From Ignavibacteria bacterium (GTDB lineage: Bacteria > Bacteroidota > Ignavibacteria > Tepidaquicellales > Tepidaquicellaceae): a stretch of DNA of 64,000 nt. Where the stretch lies: assembly GCA_019694675.1 (NCBI GenBank), contig JAIBBK010000004.1:62001-126000 (forward strand), given 5' to 3'. The position numbers and the translations under genes were made by a program. Of this stretch, positions 43,880 through 51,579 are shown one piece after another. Under the pieces are notes generated by a model. That model was not told the DNA's origin. It made no database searches and was given only the letters and a program-made list of their open reading frames with translations. The stretch's first letter is position 1. Each line of letters starts with the position of its first letter.

Positions 43880-44479
43880 TCAGAGATCTTCCTTTAAGAG
43901 CTCGTTGAAATAGTCCGCACCCGTTGTTGCTTCGCCGGTGGGAACTCCTGCAGAGAGCAGGTCGAGCAGTGCGGAAAGCTCTTCAGAGTAAGTGCGGATG
44001 TCATCATTTGAGAGTCTGTGAGTGCCGTGTATTACATAGGGCGGAAGATACGTCATTCCGCACAGCATCGCAGTTTGTTCAAACGGAAGGAGAAACTCCC
44101 TGAGCGAATGATGATTTCTGCCTGACTCGGTATAAGCGGCTTTCCGTGCACCCGAAGTGATCACCTGCATCATCTGCTTTCCGTTCAGCGCATCTCCTCC
44201 CGGGCCGTAAGCCCATCCGACTTCCAGCACCATATCTATCCACTGCTTCATTAGAGGCGGACAGCTGTACCAGTAAAGCGGATGGTGAAGAATGATCAGA
44301 TTGTGTTCAGTAAGCAGTTCCTTCTGATGTTCAACATCAATGTTGAAATCGGGATACAGTTCATAAAGGTCCTGCAAAGTGATGTTGCCGCGTTCTTTGT
44401 AGAATCTTATGAGCTGTTTGTTCACACGCGACTTCTCAAGCAGAGGATGAGCAAAGATGACAAGTATCTTCTCCGGCAT
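43880..44479 (-). CDS. KefF/KefG-type flavodoxin-fold NAD(P)H oxidoreductase
   Basis: 199 residues. Flavodoxin_2 fold: KILVIFAHPLLEKSRVNKQL, DLYELYPDFNIDVEHQ, LIILHHPLYWYSCPPLMKQW and the GWAYGPGGDALNGKQMM loop. These motifs are characteristic of the ancillary subunits KefF and KefG, which bind the Kef antiporter and activate it; they are quinone reductases in enteric bacteria. Start and stop couple it to both neighbours: its ATG shares one base with the stop of the lipoprotein gene (TGATG), and the antiporter gene starts 2 nt after its end. Confidence 0.92.
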   Translation of the reverse strand: MPEKILVIFAHPLLEKSRVNKQLIRFYKERGNITLQDLYELYPDFNIDVEHQKELLTEHNLIILHHPLYWYSCPPLMKQWIDMVLEVGWAYGPGGDALNGKQMMQVITSGARKAAYTESGRNHHSLREFLLPFEQTAMLCGMTYLPPYVIHGTHRLSNDDIRTYSEELSALLDLLSAGVPTGEATTGADYFNELLKEDL

Positions 44480-45612
44480 CAGTTCCCCTGTTCTTCGCTT
44501 TGCGGTTTTCCGGGAACTATGTCTTTGATCTTTCCTGCTTCCTTCTTCAAAGAATCAGAGACTGCAGTCTTTTCAAAATCCTGAACTGCATTTATATGCC
44601 ACGGCTGTTTATTCATACTGGCATACTTTACAAGATAGTCGTACAGCATTCTGTCCCTTGTTGCCGGATCCTTGAACAGCTCCTTGTAGAGATCATACTT
44701 CATTGACAGTCTTTCATCAATCGTAAATACTTTACCCGGGTTACCCTTTCTCAGAATGAAATCTGCATAGGAAGAGATGAGATTGTTATATGCCGAGTTG
44801 GAGACTTCTTCCGGTTTGTCAAAAGGAACCTCCTTCATAAATGAGATGAAGCTTTCATCGTTCGCATATTTTCCGTCAGGCCCTTTCTTAAGATCATCGA
44901 AAGCAAGATTGATCTTTAACCGGTAGTAGAAGTAATTCAGATTCGCATCTTCCCTTTCTTTGAATCCGGGAGGTACATTACCTGTGCCCGAAGGAATATC
45001 GTTGATGAGTTTCTTCATGTCGGAATAATAGGCATCAATGAACGAGAGATATTCCTCCGGCGAACTTCTGAGCTTGTGTGACTGCTGTTTGTTCATGATA
45101 GTTCCTTTGAATGCCTTGTTAGCCGCATACTTTGCAAGCTCAGCACCTGCGCCCGAAACACTGAAATTACCCGGCGGATCTTTTGCATCTATTGTCACCT
45201 CAAGGTCATAGCCCTTGTCAAGAACGATTGACATTTCACTGATGCTGAGATTCGGTTCGGGATCAGGGTTGGCCGGTGTCCTGGGAGTCGCGGCCTTAGG
45301 ATCGGAAAACATAATGCTGTAGCCGGTGAGTGTGTCAACATCAACCGTGAACCGGAATTCACCGTCACTGCCGAGAACAACAGAGTCTCTCTTTGCCTGC
45401 ATGTTTGCCCTGTTGCGCAGCACCACATAGTTTCTTTCAGGATTCAGGATCTTACCTTTCACAGTTGCCTGTCCCCGGGATTTGTCCTTCGGCTTCGAAT
45501 CCTGCTTTTTGTCTGCAGTGTTTTCCTGTCCGCAGGAAATGCACCACAGGCAGACGAAGAAGATCGGCATAACAGCAAACCCGGGGCGGAAAATATTCTT
45601 CCAGAAAATCAT
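44479..45612 (-). CDS. Lipoprotein resembling the N-terminal half of TlpA-type proteins
   Basis: 377 residues. Lipobox CISC in FFVCLWCISCGQENT. Residues ~45-145 look like the DUF4369 beta-domain that precedes thioredoxin in many Bacteroidota proteins (ATVKGKILNPERNYVVLRNR, GEFRFTVDVDTLTGYSIMFS). The rest is helical (YLSFIDAYYSDMKKLINDIP; DERLSMKYDLYKELFKDPAT). No thioredoxin CxxC domain is present, so it is not itself a disulfide enzyme. First gene of the Kef operon (TGATG overlap with the next gene), which suggests a role in envelope or electrophile stress; that is inference from context only. Confidence 0.8.
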   Translation of the reverse strand: MIFWKNIFRPGFAVMPIFFVCLWCISCGQENTADKKQDSKPKDKSRGQATVKGKILNPERNYVVLRNRANMQAKRDSVVLGSDGEFRFTVDVDTLTGYSIMFSDPKAATPRTPANPDPEPNLSISEMSIVLDKGYDLEVTIDAKDPPGNFSVSGAGAELAKYAANKAFKGTIMNKQQSHKLRSSPEEYLSFIDAYYSDMKKLINDIPSGTGNVPPGFKEREDANLNYFYYRLKINLAFDDLKKGPDGKYANDESFISFMKEVPFDKPEEVSNSAYNNLISSYADFILRKGNPGKVFTIDERLSMKYDLYKELFKDPATRDRMLYDYLVKYASMNKQPWHINAVQDFEKTAVSDSLKKEAGKIKDIVPGKPQSEEQGN

Positions 45613-45965
45613 GACAACGGATTTATATTTGAAATTTTTATGCGCTGTTTTTAAGTGAAGAAACCGGAGATGTTAATTCCGAATGATCCGTACAAACAAC
45701 AACCGACTTCAGGTAACATCCAACTGCCGGACGGCAATGTTTAAAGCGGAGTTCTTTAAGATACTCCGGCATCTCCAATGCACTAATGAACCTACAAGGC
45801 CGGCAGGCATAAGTGGTTTTGTGAAAGATATTGCTTATGAATTTCAATTCCTCTGAAAAAGAAAATGATCTTCGCGGCAAATCCTTGCTAACGAAGTTCT
45901 GGATGTTTGACTAATCAAATGAGTTTGTTTATGTTTGGTCAAAATAAAACTACATTAGAAAGAGT
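45613..45965. other. Divergent intergenic region
   Basis: About 350 bp between the Kef operon and a dockerin-tailed gene. An 80-codon minus-strand frame at 45638-45880 has no homology signs and no ribosome site. Promoters in both directions are expected. Confidence 0.45.
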
Positions 45966-47300
45966 ATGAAAGGAAGAACACCAATTGCTCTGCTGTTATC
46001 TTGCCTTGTGGCATCATCTCTTGCAAATGCAGGAGCCGTAACAGGTTCAAGGAACAAATGCTTTCCCGTTGTTCTGCGTTATGACGCCCGGGCTTCCGTT
46101 ACAGTGTTATCAATCTACGGGCCTTACACATACAATGACCCCAGGCGGCACTGCAGTCTGGCCATTTCTCAGGTTTCAGCTAACGGCGGAAGCGCATATG
46201 CCCGTGTCGGCAACAACTATCCTCCTTACCGTTCATGCGTTTCGAAATGGAATGCAATTGCAGGCCAGGGGTACAGGATCCCGGAAACTGCGCCGCCTGA
46301 TTCATTCGGTGTTTCGAAAGGCGATAACGGAGAGACAGTCACGTTTGATTCTGCCGGACACTCAATCGTACTCAGTGATCTTTACGGAAGCATTTCGGCA
46401 ACGCTTGGCACAAACTACGGAAGTACCCTTTTGTATGTCGTGTGGGTTCCCGATTCGCAAACCGATTCCGTTATCAACGAAAACGAAGTGCTGAGCAGAA
46501 GCAAAGTGAGCATAGAATCCGGTCAGCTTGTCACCGACGGGATCTTTTCATCCACGGATTTCGATGTGACGATAGTTCCGGATTCAACCGGCCTGCTTGC
46601 CGACTTTACTGTTACTCCCGTGAGTTCTCTCTCCAAAGTAATAAACATTGACACTTCCGTTAGTCTCGACAGTGTTGCCGTTACTGTTTTTTGCGAAGGA
46701 GGTTACGGAGCATTTCACGAAGAAGACATAATACTGCCTGAAGAATGGACTCTCAGTCTAAGTATGTTCATAGAAGGAATGTATGTCCCGGATGCGAACC
46801 GCATGACTGCAGGGGATACAGTTACGGCATTCCTCAGAGATCACCTTCCGCCCTATGAGATCCTGGATTCAGCAGTTACATTGCTTGACAGCTCAGGCAA
46901 TGCATTCTTCAGATTCCATCGCGATTCGCCGTCATATCCCAGCTGCTGCAAGTTGCTCACGGTGAAGCACAGGAACTCGGTTGAAACTTGGTCTGCCGGC
47001 CCGATTGACAACGGCTCACACGATCTCGTTTACGATCTTACGCATTCCGCTTCAAGCGCATTCGGAAATAATCTTGTACAGGTTGACAATTCCCCGCCCA
47101 GGTTTGCCGTGTATTCCGGAGATACTGACGGGGACGGTGCAATTGACGGATCGGACGTGAGCGCTGTAGATAACGATGCGGCAAATTTTTCGGGGGGTTA
47201 TCTTGTAACGGACCTGACAGGCGACAGGTTTGTTGACGGCACTGACTTTCTTATAGCAGACAACAACGCCGCAAACTTCATCGGAGTAATAAGGCCGTAA
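45966..47300 (+). CDS. Secreted protein with dockerin-like C-terminus
   Basis: 444 residues. Signal peptide MKGRTPIALLLSCLVASSLA-NA. Residues ~25-255 form an unrecognised beta-rich domain (VLRYDARASVTVLSIYGPYT, SDLYGSISATLGTNYGSTLL) with several cysteines. Residues ~260-380 are the beta-sandwich module (LSLSMFIEGMYVPDANRMTA, LLTVKHRNSVETWSAGPID), and the last 62 the dockerin-like pair DTDGDGAIDGSDVS and DLTGDRFVDGTDFL, ending IGVIRP. It lacks the 65-bp leader element. It converges with the dockerin-tailed gene at 47366 across a shared hairpin terminator. Confidence 0.87.
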   Translation: MKGRTPIALLLSCLVASSLANAGAVTGSRNKCFPVVLRYDARASVTVLSIYGPYTYNDPRRHCSLAISQVSANGGSAYARVGNNYPPYRSCVSKWNAIAGQGYRIPETAPPDSFGVSKGDNGETVTFDSAGHSIVLSDLYGSISATLGTNYGSTLLYVVWVPDSQTDSVINENEVLSRSKVSIESGQLVTDGIFSSTDFDVTIVPDSTGLLADFTVTPVSSLSKVINIDTSVSLDSVAVTVFCEGGYGAFHEEDIILPEEWTLSLSMFIEGMYVPDANRMTAGDTVTAFLRDHLPPYEILDSAVTLLDSSGNAFFRFHRDSPSYPSCCKLLTVKHRNSVETWSAGPIDNGSHDLVYDLTHSASSAFGNNLVQVDNSPPRFAVYSGDTDGDGAIDGSDVSAVDNDAANFSGGYLVTDLTGDRFVDGTDFLIADNNAANFIGVIRP

Positions 47301-47319
47301 ATACGGAACCGGATAAGAA

Positions 47320-47351
47320 GAAGAGCCCGCGGGATCATCCACGGGCTCTTC
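47320..47351. terminator. Bidirectional terminator between convergent dockerin genes
   Basis: GAAGAGCCCG and CGGGCTCTTC pair perfectly over 10 bp (with CGGG/CCAC extension), just after the stop at 47300 and just before the stop at 47366. Confidence 0.8.
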
Positions 47352-47365
47352 ACTGATCAAGAATC

Positions 47366-49435
47366 TCACTGCGGAAATCTGCTCGTTACAAATTTAGCCG
47401 CGTTGTTATCCGCAAAGGCAAAATCCGTTGCATCCACAAAATCGTCTCCGGTCAGATCCTCTTTCACAAAGCCCGAAAGAAAGTTAGCAACCGCGTTGTC
47501 AATCATGCTCAGATCAGACCCGTCAACTGTTCCGTCCTGATTGACATCGCCGGAATAGAATGCGAATCTGACAGGACTGTTTTGGACCTTGACCTGATTG
47601 TATGAGTATGCATATCCCTGGCTTATTGCAAAGCTGTAGGACGTTGAATCTGTATTGTTGAATTCAATTGTGTAAGCCGTGTTGCTCCATGTTTCGATCG
47701 TGTTCCTGTGCCTTACAGAGATCAGCAAACTGCCGTAAACCATTTTGCTGAATACAAACCGGCAGTTGAAATCACTTATGCCGATAACGGCTCTTGCGGT
47801 ATCAATAGGTTCATAAGGGCTGACAGGCCTTCTGAGTATCGCGGTGATCGTGTCCGCACGGTTCAGCATATCTGCGGCCGGGTTATATAATGCTTCGGGA
47901 ATCAGCTTCACGTTAAGTACGGCAAGTCCCTCCTGATTTGAGAAAATGCCGTAAGGAACAGTCTGCGAAGCCGCACCGGGATAAGCGCAGTTTGTGAAAT
48001 TTGTGCCGTTGAAACTTGTGTTGGCGCTAACCGGCATGGCCAGGGAAAAGCAATCACTGCTGTTTACTTTCTTCTTTACGTAGGCGTGTATGTTGCCGTT
48101 TGTTCCCGTAGATGAAGAAACGGTATCTCCGCTGTAAGTTGACCAGACCACAGAAAAAGGTCTGCTGCCCTGAGGAGATGACGAGCAATGAGTGTATGCC
48201 GCGTAAACGGAAGATGCTCCGGGCATAGAAAATTCATTTGTGCCGTTGAATCCGGGTGAAGAAGAGGAGAAGACTGTAACTTTGAAATTCTTTGTACAGG
48301 AGATGAACATTGAATCCGCCGGGTTGTTCTGTTTGATCGTGATGCAGGGATTTCTGTACTGATTGCCGTCAGCGCCTGCAAGGAAGTACGTATAGTATGA
48401 AGATGACGGAGAAAAGGGTATTGCCAACAGCCTGAGTGCAATGTAATCTGAATCAAACCTTCTTTCCATTACTACATAAAGGGAATCCGGCGAACCTTTT
48501 CTAAGGTCAGCGCTCGGGCAGAAGTCGTTGTAGTTTGTCTGGATCACCACACTCGTCCATGTTGCTCCCCAGTCCATTGTCCTGCAGTAATGCATCTTCA
48601 CTTTGTTCTGAAGGTCGTTCGTTGTTTCCGTAAAGACTGCACCGAAATAGGTTGCACCCTGATAAAAGGCGCCGTCGCTGACTGCTGAAACATGTGACAT
48701 TTCATTCCCGGCGGAGGGCAATGCTATGGTCCCGGAATAGTAGCCCGTTCCGTTCACTCTCCATGATGAAAATGAAAGGTTCGCATTGTCCATGTTGCTG
48801 CTGGAACTTCTGTTGTAAAAAATTATAAGCCTCGTCGAATCCGCTATGCTGTTGTTTCTGGATTCAACGAGCATCGAGATGTTCCCTATGTAATTACTGC
48901 TCATATAGACGCCGTAAATGTACTGCCAGCTCTTTCCGTTATTTGTTGACCTGTATGAAACCAGTCCGGTAGGATAGCTGGCATTCTTCCATATCGCGGC
49001 TAAATAGAGGTTTCCGTCTTCTCCGGCTTTCATATCAACTATCTTGTGATATCCTTCTGCCCTTGCCAGACTACCCTGGTATACGGAGTTGTTCTGCTGA
49101 AGCCACTCACCTTCGGGTTCTTCAGGGGCTTTGTCAATGAATATCTCCTGCGTATTGTCTCTGACGGTTTCGGTCACTCTTCCCGGAGGGATCAGTTGCT
49201 TTATTCTGCCGGCAATAGCTTCTGCTTCTTTGAAACTGTTTCTTTCAGCCGCCTCTTTATGAAGCTGTTCGAGACTGTGGATCTCATCCGGAAGATGTTC
49301 TTTGTGAACCGAATTCGTTGCCTCATGATCATTGAGCGGGTCATTGTCCTGAACCGGGAATCCCTTGCCGTTTGAGACTGACAACGCCAGTATAAAAATG
49401 ATTACTGCGGGGATACTGAATGTTGCTGAATGCAT
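47366..49435 (-). CDS. Secreted Asp-box type propeller with dockerin-like C-terminus
   Basis: 689 residues from the ATG at 49435. The frame is open 77 codons further up, but that part has no signal peptide and MHSATFSIPAVIIFILALSV is one. Residues ~35-80 are helical and charged (LHKEAAERNSFKEAEAIAGR), like the N-terminal coils of the paralogues. Asp-box-like turns: YRSTNNGKSWQYIYG and TMDWGATWTSVVI. Sialidase active-site residues were not identified. The C-terminus has the beta-sandwich (IPEALYNPAADMLNRADTIT) and two dockerin-like loops (DVNQDGTVDGSD, DLTGDDFVDATD). It ends FVTSRFPQ rather than VIRP. No 65-bp element upstream. Confidence 0.87.
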   Translation of the reverse strand: MHSATFSIPAVIIFILALSVSNGKGFPVQDNDPLNDHEATNSVHKEHLPDEIHSLEQLHKEAAERNSFKEAEAIAGRIKQLIPPGRVTETVRDNTQEIFIDKAPEEPEGEWLQQNNSVYQGSLARAEGYHKIVDMKAGEDGNLYLAAIWKNASYPTGLVSYRSTNNGKSWQYIYGVYMSSNYIGNISMLVESRNNSIADSTRLIIFYNRSSSSNMDNANLSFSSWRVNGTGYYSGTIALPSAGNEMSHVSAVSDGAFYQGATYFGAVFTETTNDLQNKVKMHYCRTMDWGATWTSVVIQTNYNDFCPSADLRKGSPDSLYVVMERRFDSDYIALRLLAIPFSPSSSYYTYFLAGADGNQYRNPCITIKQNNPADSMFISCTKNFKVTVFSSSSPGFNGTNEFSMPGASSVYAAYTHCSSSPQGSRPFSVVWSTYSGDTVSSSTGTNGNIHAYVKKKVNSSDCFSLAMPVSANTSFNGTNFTNCAYPGAASQTVPYGIFSNQEGLAVLNVKLIPEALYNPAADMLNRADTITAILRRPVSPYEPIDTARAVIGISDFNCRFVFSKMVYGSLLISVRHRNTIETWSNTAYTIEFNNTDSTSYSFAISQGYAYSYNQVKVQNSPVRFAFYSGDVNQDGTVDGSDLSMIDNAVANFLSGFVKEDLTGDDFVDATDFAFADNNAAKFVTSRFPQ

Positions 49436-49896
49436 TATTGTGATTTTGATTTGCAAAAAGATCTCTGCAAAACTATTCACGCTGCATACTCCAGACAAAA
49501 AAAATTCCTGGCAATTTTTGACACTGACCACGATAGAATTCCGGTAAAAAACGACGATTTCTTTGTAGTTTTGATGTTTATGGATTAGGATATTTTTGAC
49601 ACGACACTTAAAATCGGAGGTCCGAATGTTCTGACAGAAGACCTTATTCAGAAAGAAACTTGGCATTGTGGCGGCGCTATGGGGATTGGAGAAACCACCA
49701 TTCGGTCTTCAGCGGCATTTAATGCTTATCCCGCTCTGTCATGCCCCGGGAAAGTCCCTCAAAAGCAGGCATCATTTCATCTATGGCATTTTTGGATTGG
49801 GTTGAAATGTATCGGACGGCGTACCGATCGGTTTATGTTTGTCAAAGAGTTACTGCACGATCTTGTTGTTCCTTTCGGATGAAGTCTCACAGCATC
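49436..49896. other. Intergenic region without recognised gene
   Basis: About 460 bp. A plus-strand frame at 49679-49882 and overlapping frames show no homology or ribosome site. No repeat of the classes described elsewhere in the window was found here. Confidence 0.45.
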
Positions 49897-51384
49897 TCAA
49901 TGCCGGCCCTGCTTCAGGATCTCCTTTATCTTTCTTGCCATCCACACTTTGTCGTCTCCGAATTCACTGTGAACTATCTTTTGTATCTTCAGCGCTTCGG
50001 CATTATCGTATTTCAACTTCAGTCTGAACATCCTGATGATAAGCGAACAGAACAGCTCCTGAACTTTGTAGTGCTTTTTGAAAAGCTCCTTGTTGTCCGA
50101 TAGAAAGTGACGGTAAGCATCAATTGACAAAAGGAAGGCATCAAAATCTCCGATCTCATAGTACAGCCGGATTTGCAGATTCTTTATGTAGTATTTCAGG
50201 GGAAAGAGGTTTGGCCTTATGGTTGAATTGATTTGCAGTGACTTGTCAAAATCTCCGGAAGCAAAACAGTAGTTGGCCTCTGCATATCTCATAAGCGACT
50301 CCCTGGATTTGTCATGCAGACAGTTTCCGAATTTCTGTATGTATCCGGAGATCTTCTCAGCCATCAGCAGATTGGATGCATAGCTTATATATGTTACAAA
50401 CAACTGATCTCTGAGCCTGCCGTCAGGGCTGATGTAAACTTCAGAGTCTATCATCTTGTCGGATATTTCAAGGTAATTTCTGCAGATGAATTCATTGTTC
50501 ACATGCAGGTTAACAAGGGAGTTCAGGAGAAGGATATACAGTGAAGAGAGCACATGCGGAGGAAGGAAAGGTTTTGCAGTTTCAATTGCCACAGCAAAAC
50601 TCCTGAAGTTTACGGCTGATGACTTTTCCCTTAACGCCTTGTACATTTCGAAATATGCGTTGAGAATCTTGGAGTCTTCGGCCGAATATTTGCCAACGCT
50701 CTTTACGAACTCATCTATGAATCCTGATCCTTCAAGAATGCGGAGAATTGATGTGAGCCTGATCTCTTCCTCCGGGGTATTCAGTTCCACATTCCTGATG
50801 TTGACAATATTGTACATGTCAAATGATTCGATCAGCACACTTATGAGGAAGTAGTCAACAAGTTTTCTTATCTCATCACCTCTTTTGCTCTTGTGTAAGT
50901 AAAGGCCGTCAAAATTTTCCTTATGAAAGTACATTTCATAGAGCTGCCTGTAGCGCTTCTGAAAAGTGAAGCTGTATTCGGAAAGATTGCTGCTATCGCT
51001 TCTGATTAAGGATTCAAATGAAGACTTGAAAAGCTTTCTGCTTCCGCTGTTTCTGAGATGCTCAAGGAGAGCAAGATCCATTCCTTCCCGGTTCGCAGAT
51101 AAGCCTTCAATTGAAATGAATCTCTCTATAATCTTTTTCAGGTCATAAACAATGTTCTTGAATACGGAATAATTGAAGTCCTCATCAGGAAAAATGCTTT
51201 TCCAGATGTTCTTCCTGTCCAAGGAAGGAGAATCAAACTCTGGGCTATGTGCGGCCAGTTCATCAAAAAGCAGAACAACTCCGGACTTCTTATTGTGATA
51301 TGGTGAACGCACAAAATCATGAAGTCTCCTTAGCTGTTCATTTCCAAGTGACTTCATCAATATAAGCAGTGAAGATCTTCTCAT
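49897..51384 (-). CDS. SPYFNK-family helical protein, copy E (diverged)
   Basis: 495 residues, start MRRSSLLILMKSLGNEQLRR. The motif is changed to DFVRSPYHNKKSGVVLLFDE, followed by FPDEDFNYSVFKNIVYDLKK. Mid-region YFEMYKALREKSSAVNFRSF, TPR-like MRYAEANYCFASGDFDKSLQ, then IRLYYEIGDFDAFLLSIDAY and the ending DKVWMARKIKEILKQGRH. No export signal. Head to head with the dockerin-tailed gene at 51580 (195 bp apart), as copy A is with the dockerin gene at 17001. Function unknown. Confidence 0.85.
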   Translation of the reverse strand: MRRSSLLILMKSLGNEQLRRLHDFVRSPYHNKKSGVVLLFDELAAHSPEFDSPSLDRKNIWKSIFPDEDFNYSVFKNIVYDLKKIIERFISIEGLSANREGMDLALLEHLRNSGSRKLFKSSFESLIRSDSSNLSEYSFTFQKRYRQLYEMYFHKENFDGLYLHKSKRGDEIRKLVDYFLISVLIESFDMYNIVNIRNVELNTPEEEIRLTSILRILEGSGFIDEFVKSVGKYSAEDSKILNAYFEMYKALREKSSAVNFRSFAVAIETAKPFLPPHVLSSLYILLLNSLVNLHVNNEFICRNYLEISDKMIDSEVYISPDGRLRDQLFVTYISYASNLLMAEKISGYIQKFGNCLHDKSRESLMRYAEANYCFASGDFDKSLQINSTIRPNLFPLKYYIKNLQIRLYYEIGDFDAFLLSIDAYRHFLSDNKELFKKHYKVQELFCSLIIRMFRLKLKYDNAEALKIQKIVHSEFGDDKVWMARKIKEILKQGRH

Positions 51385-51579
51385 TTAAGAAAGAAATTTT
51401 TGAATGGAAGCACGCATTTGGGTTCACAAAATAAGCAAAAAATGGGCGAATTTTGACAAAAATAATACAGTTCGCACCTGTAAGAAAAAGAAAAACAGAA
51501 AAATTTCTCTTTGCCATTCCTGAAGCGGCAGTGATAAATTTGCAGTGAAAAATATTAACCCAAAAGTAAAAACTTCGAA

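Noticed and set aside
45638..45880. 80-codon frame between the Kef operon and the dockerin gene
   Set aside because: No ribosome site, homology or typical composition.
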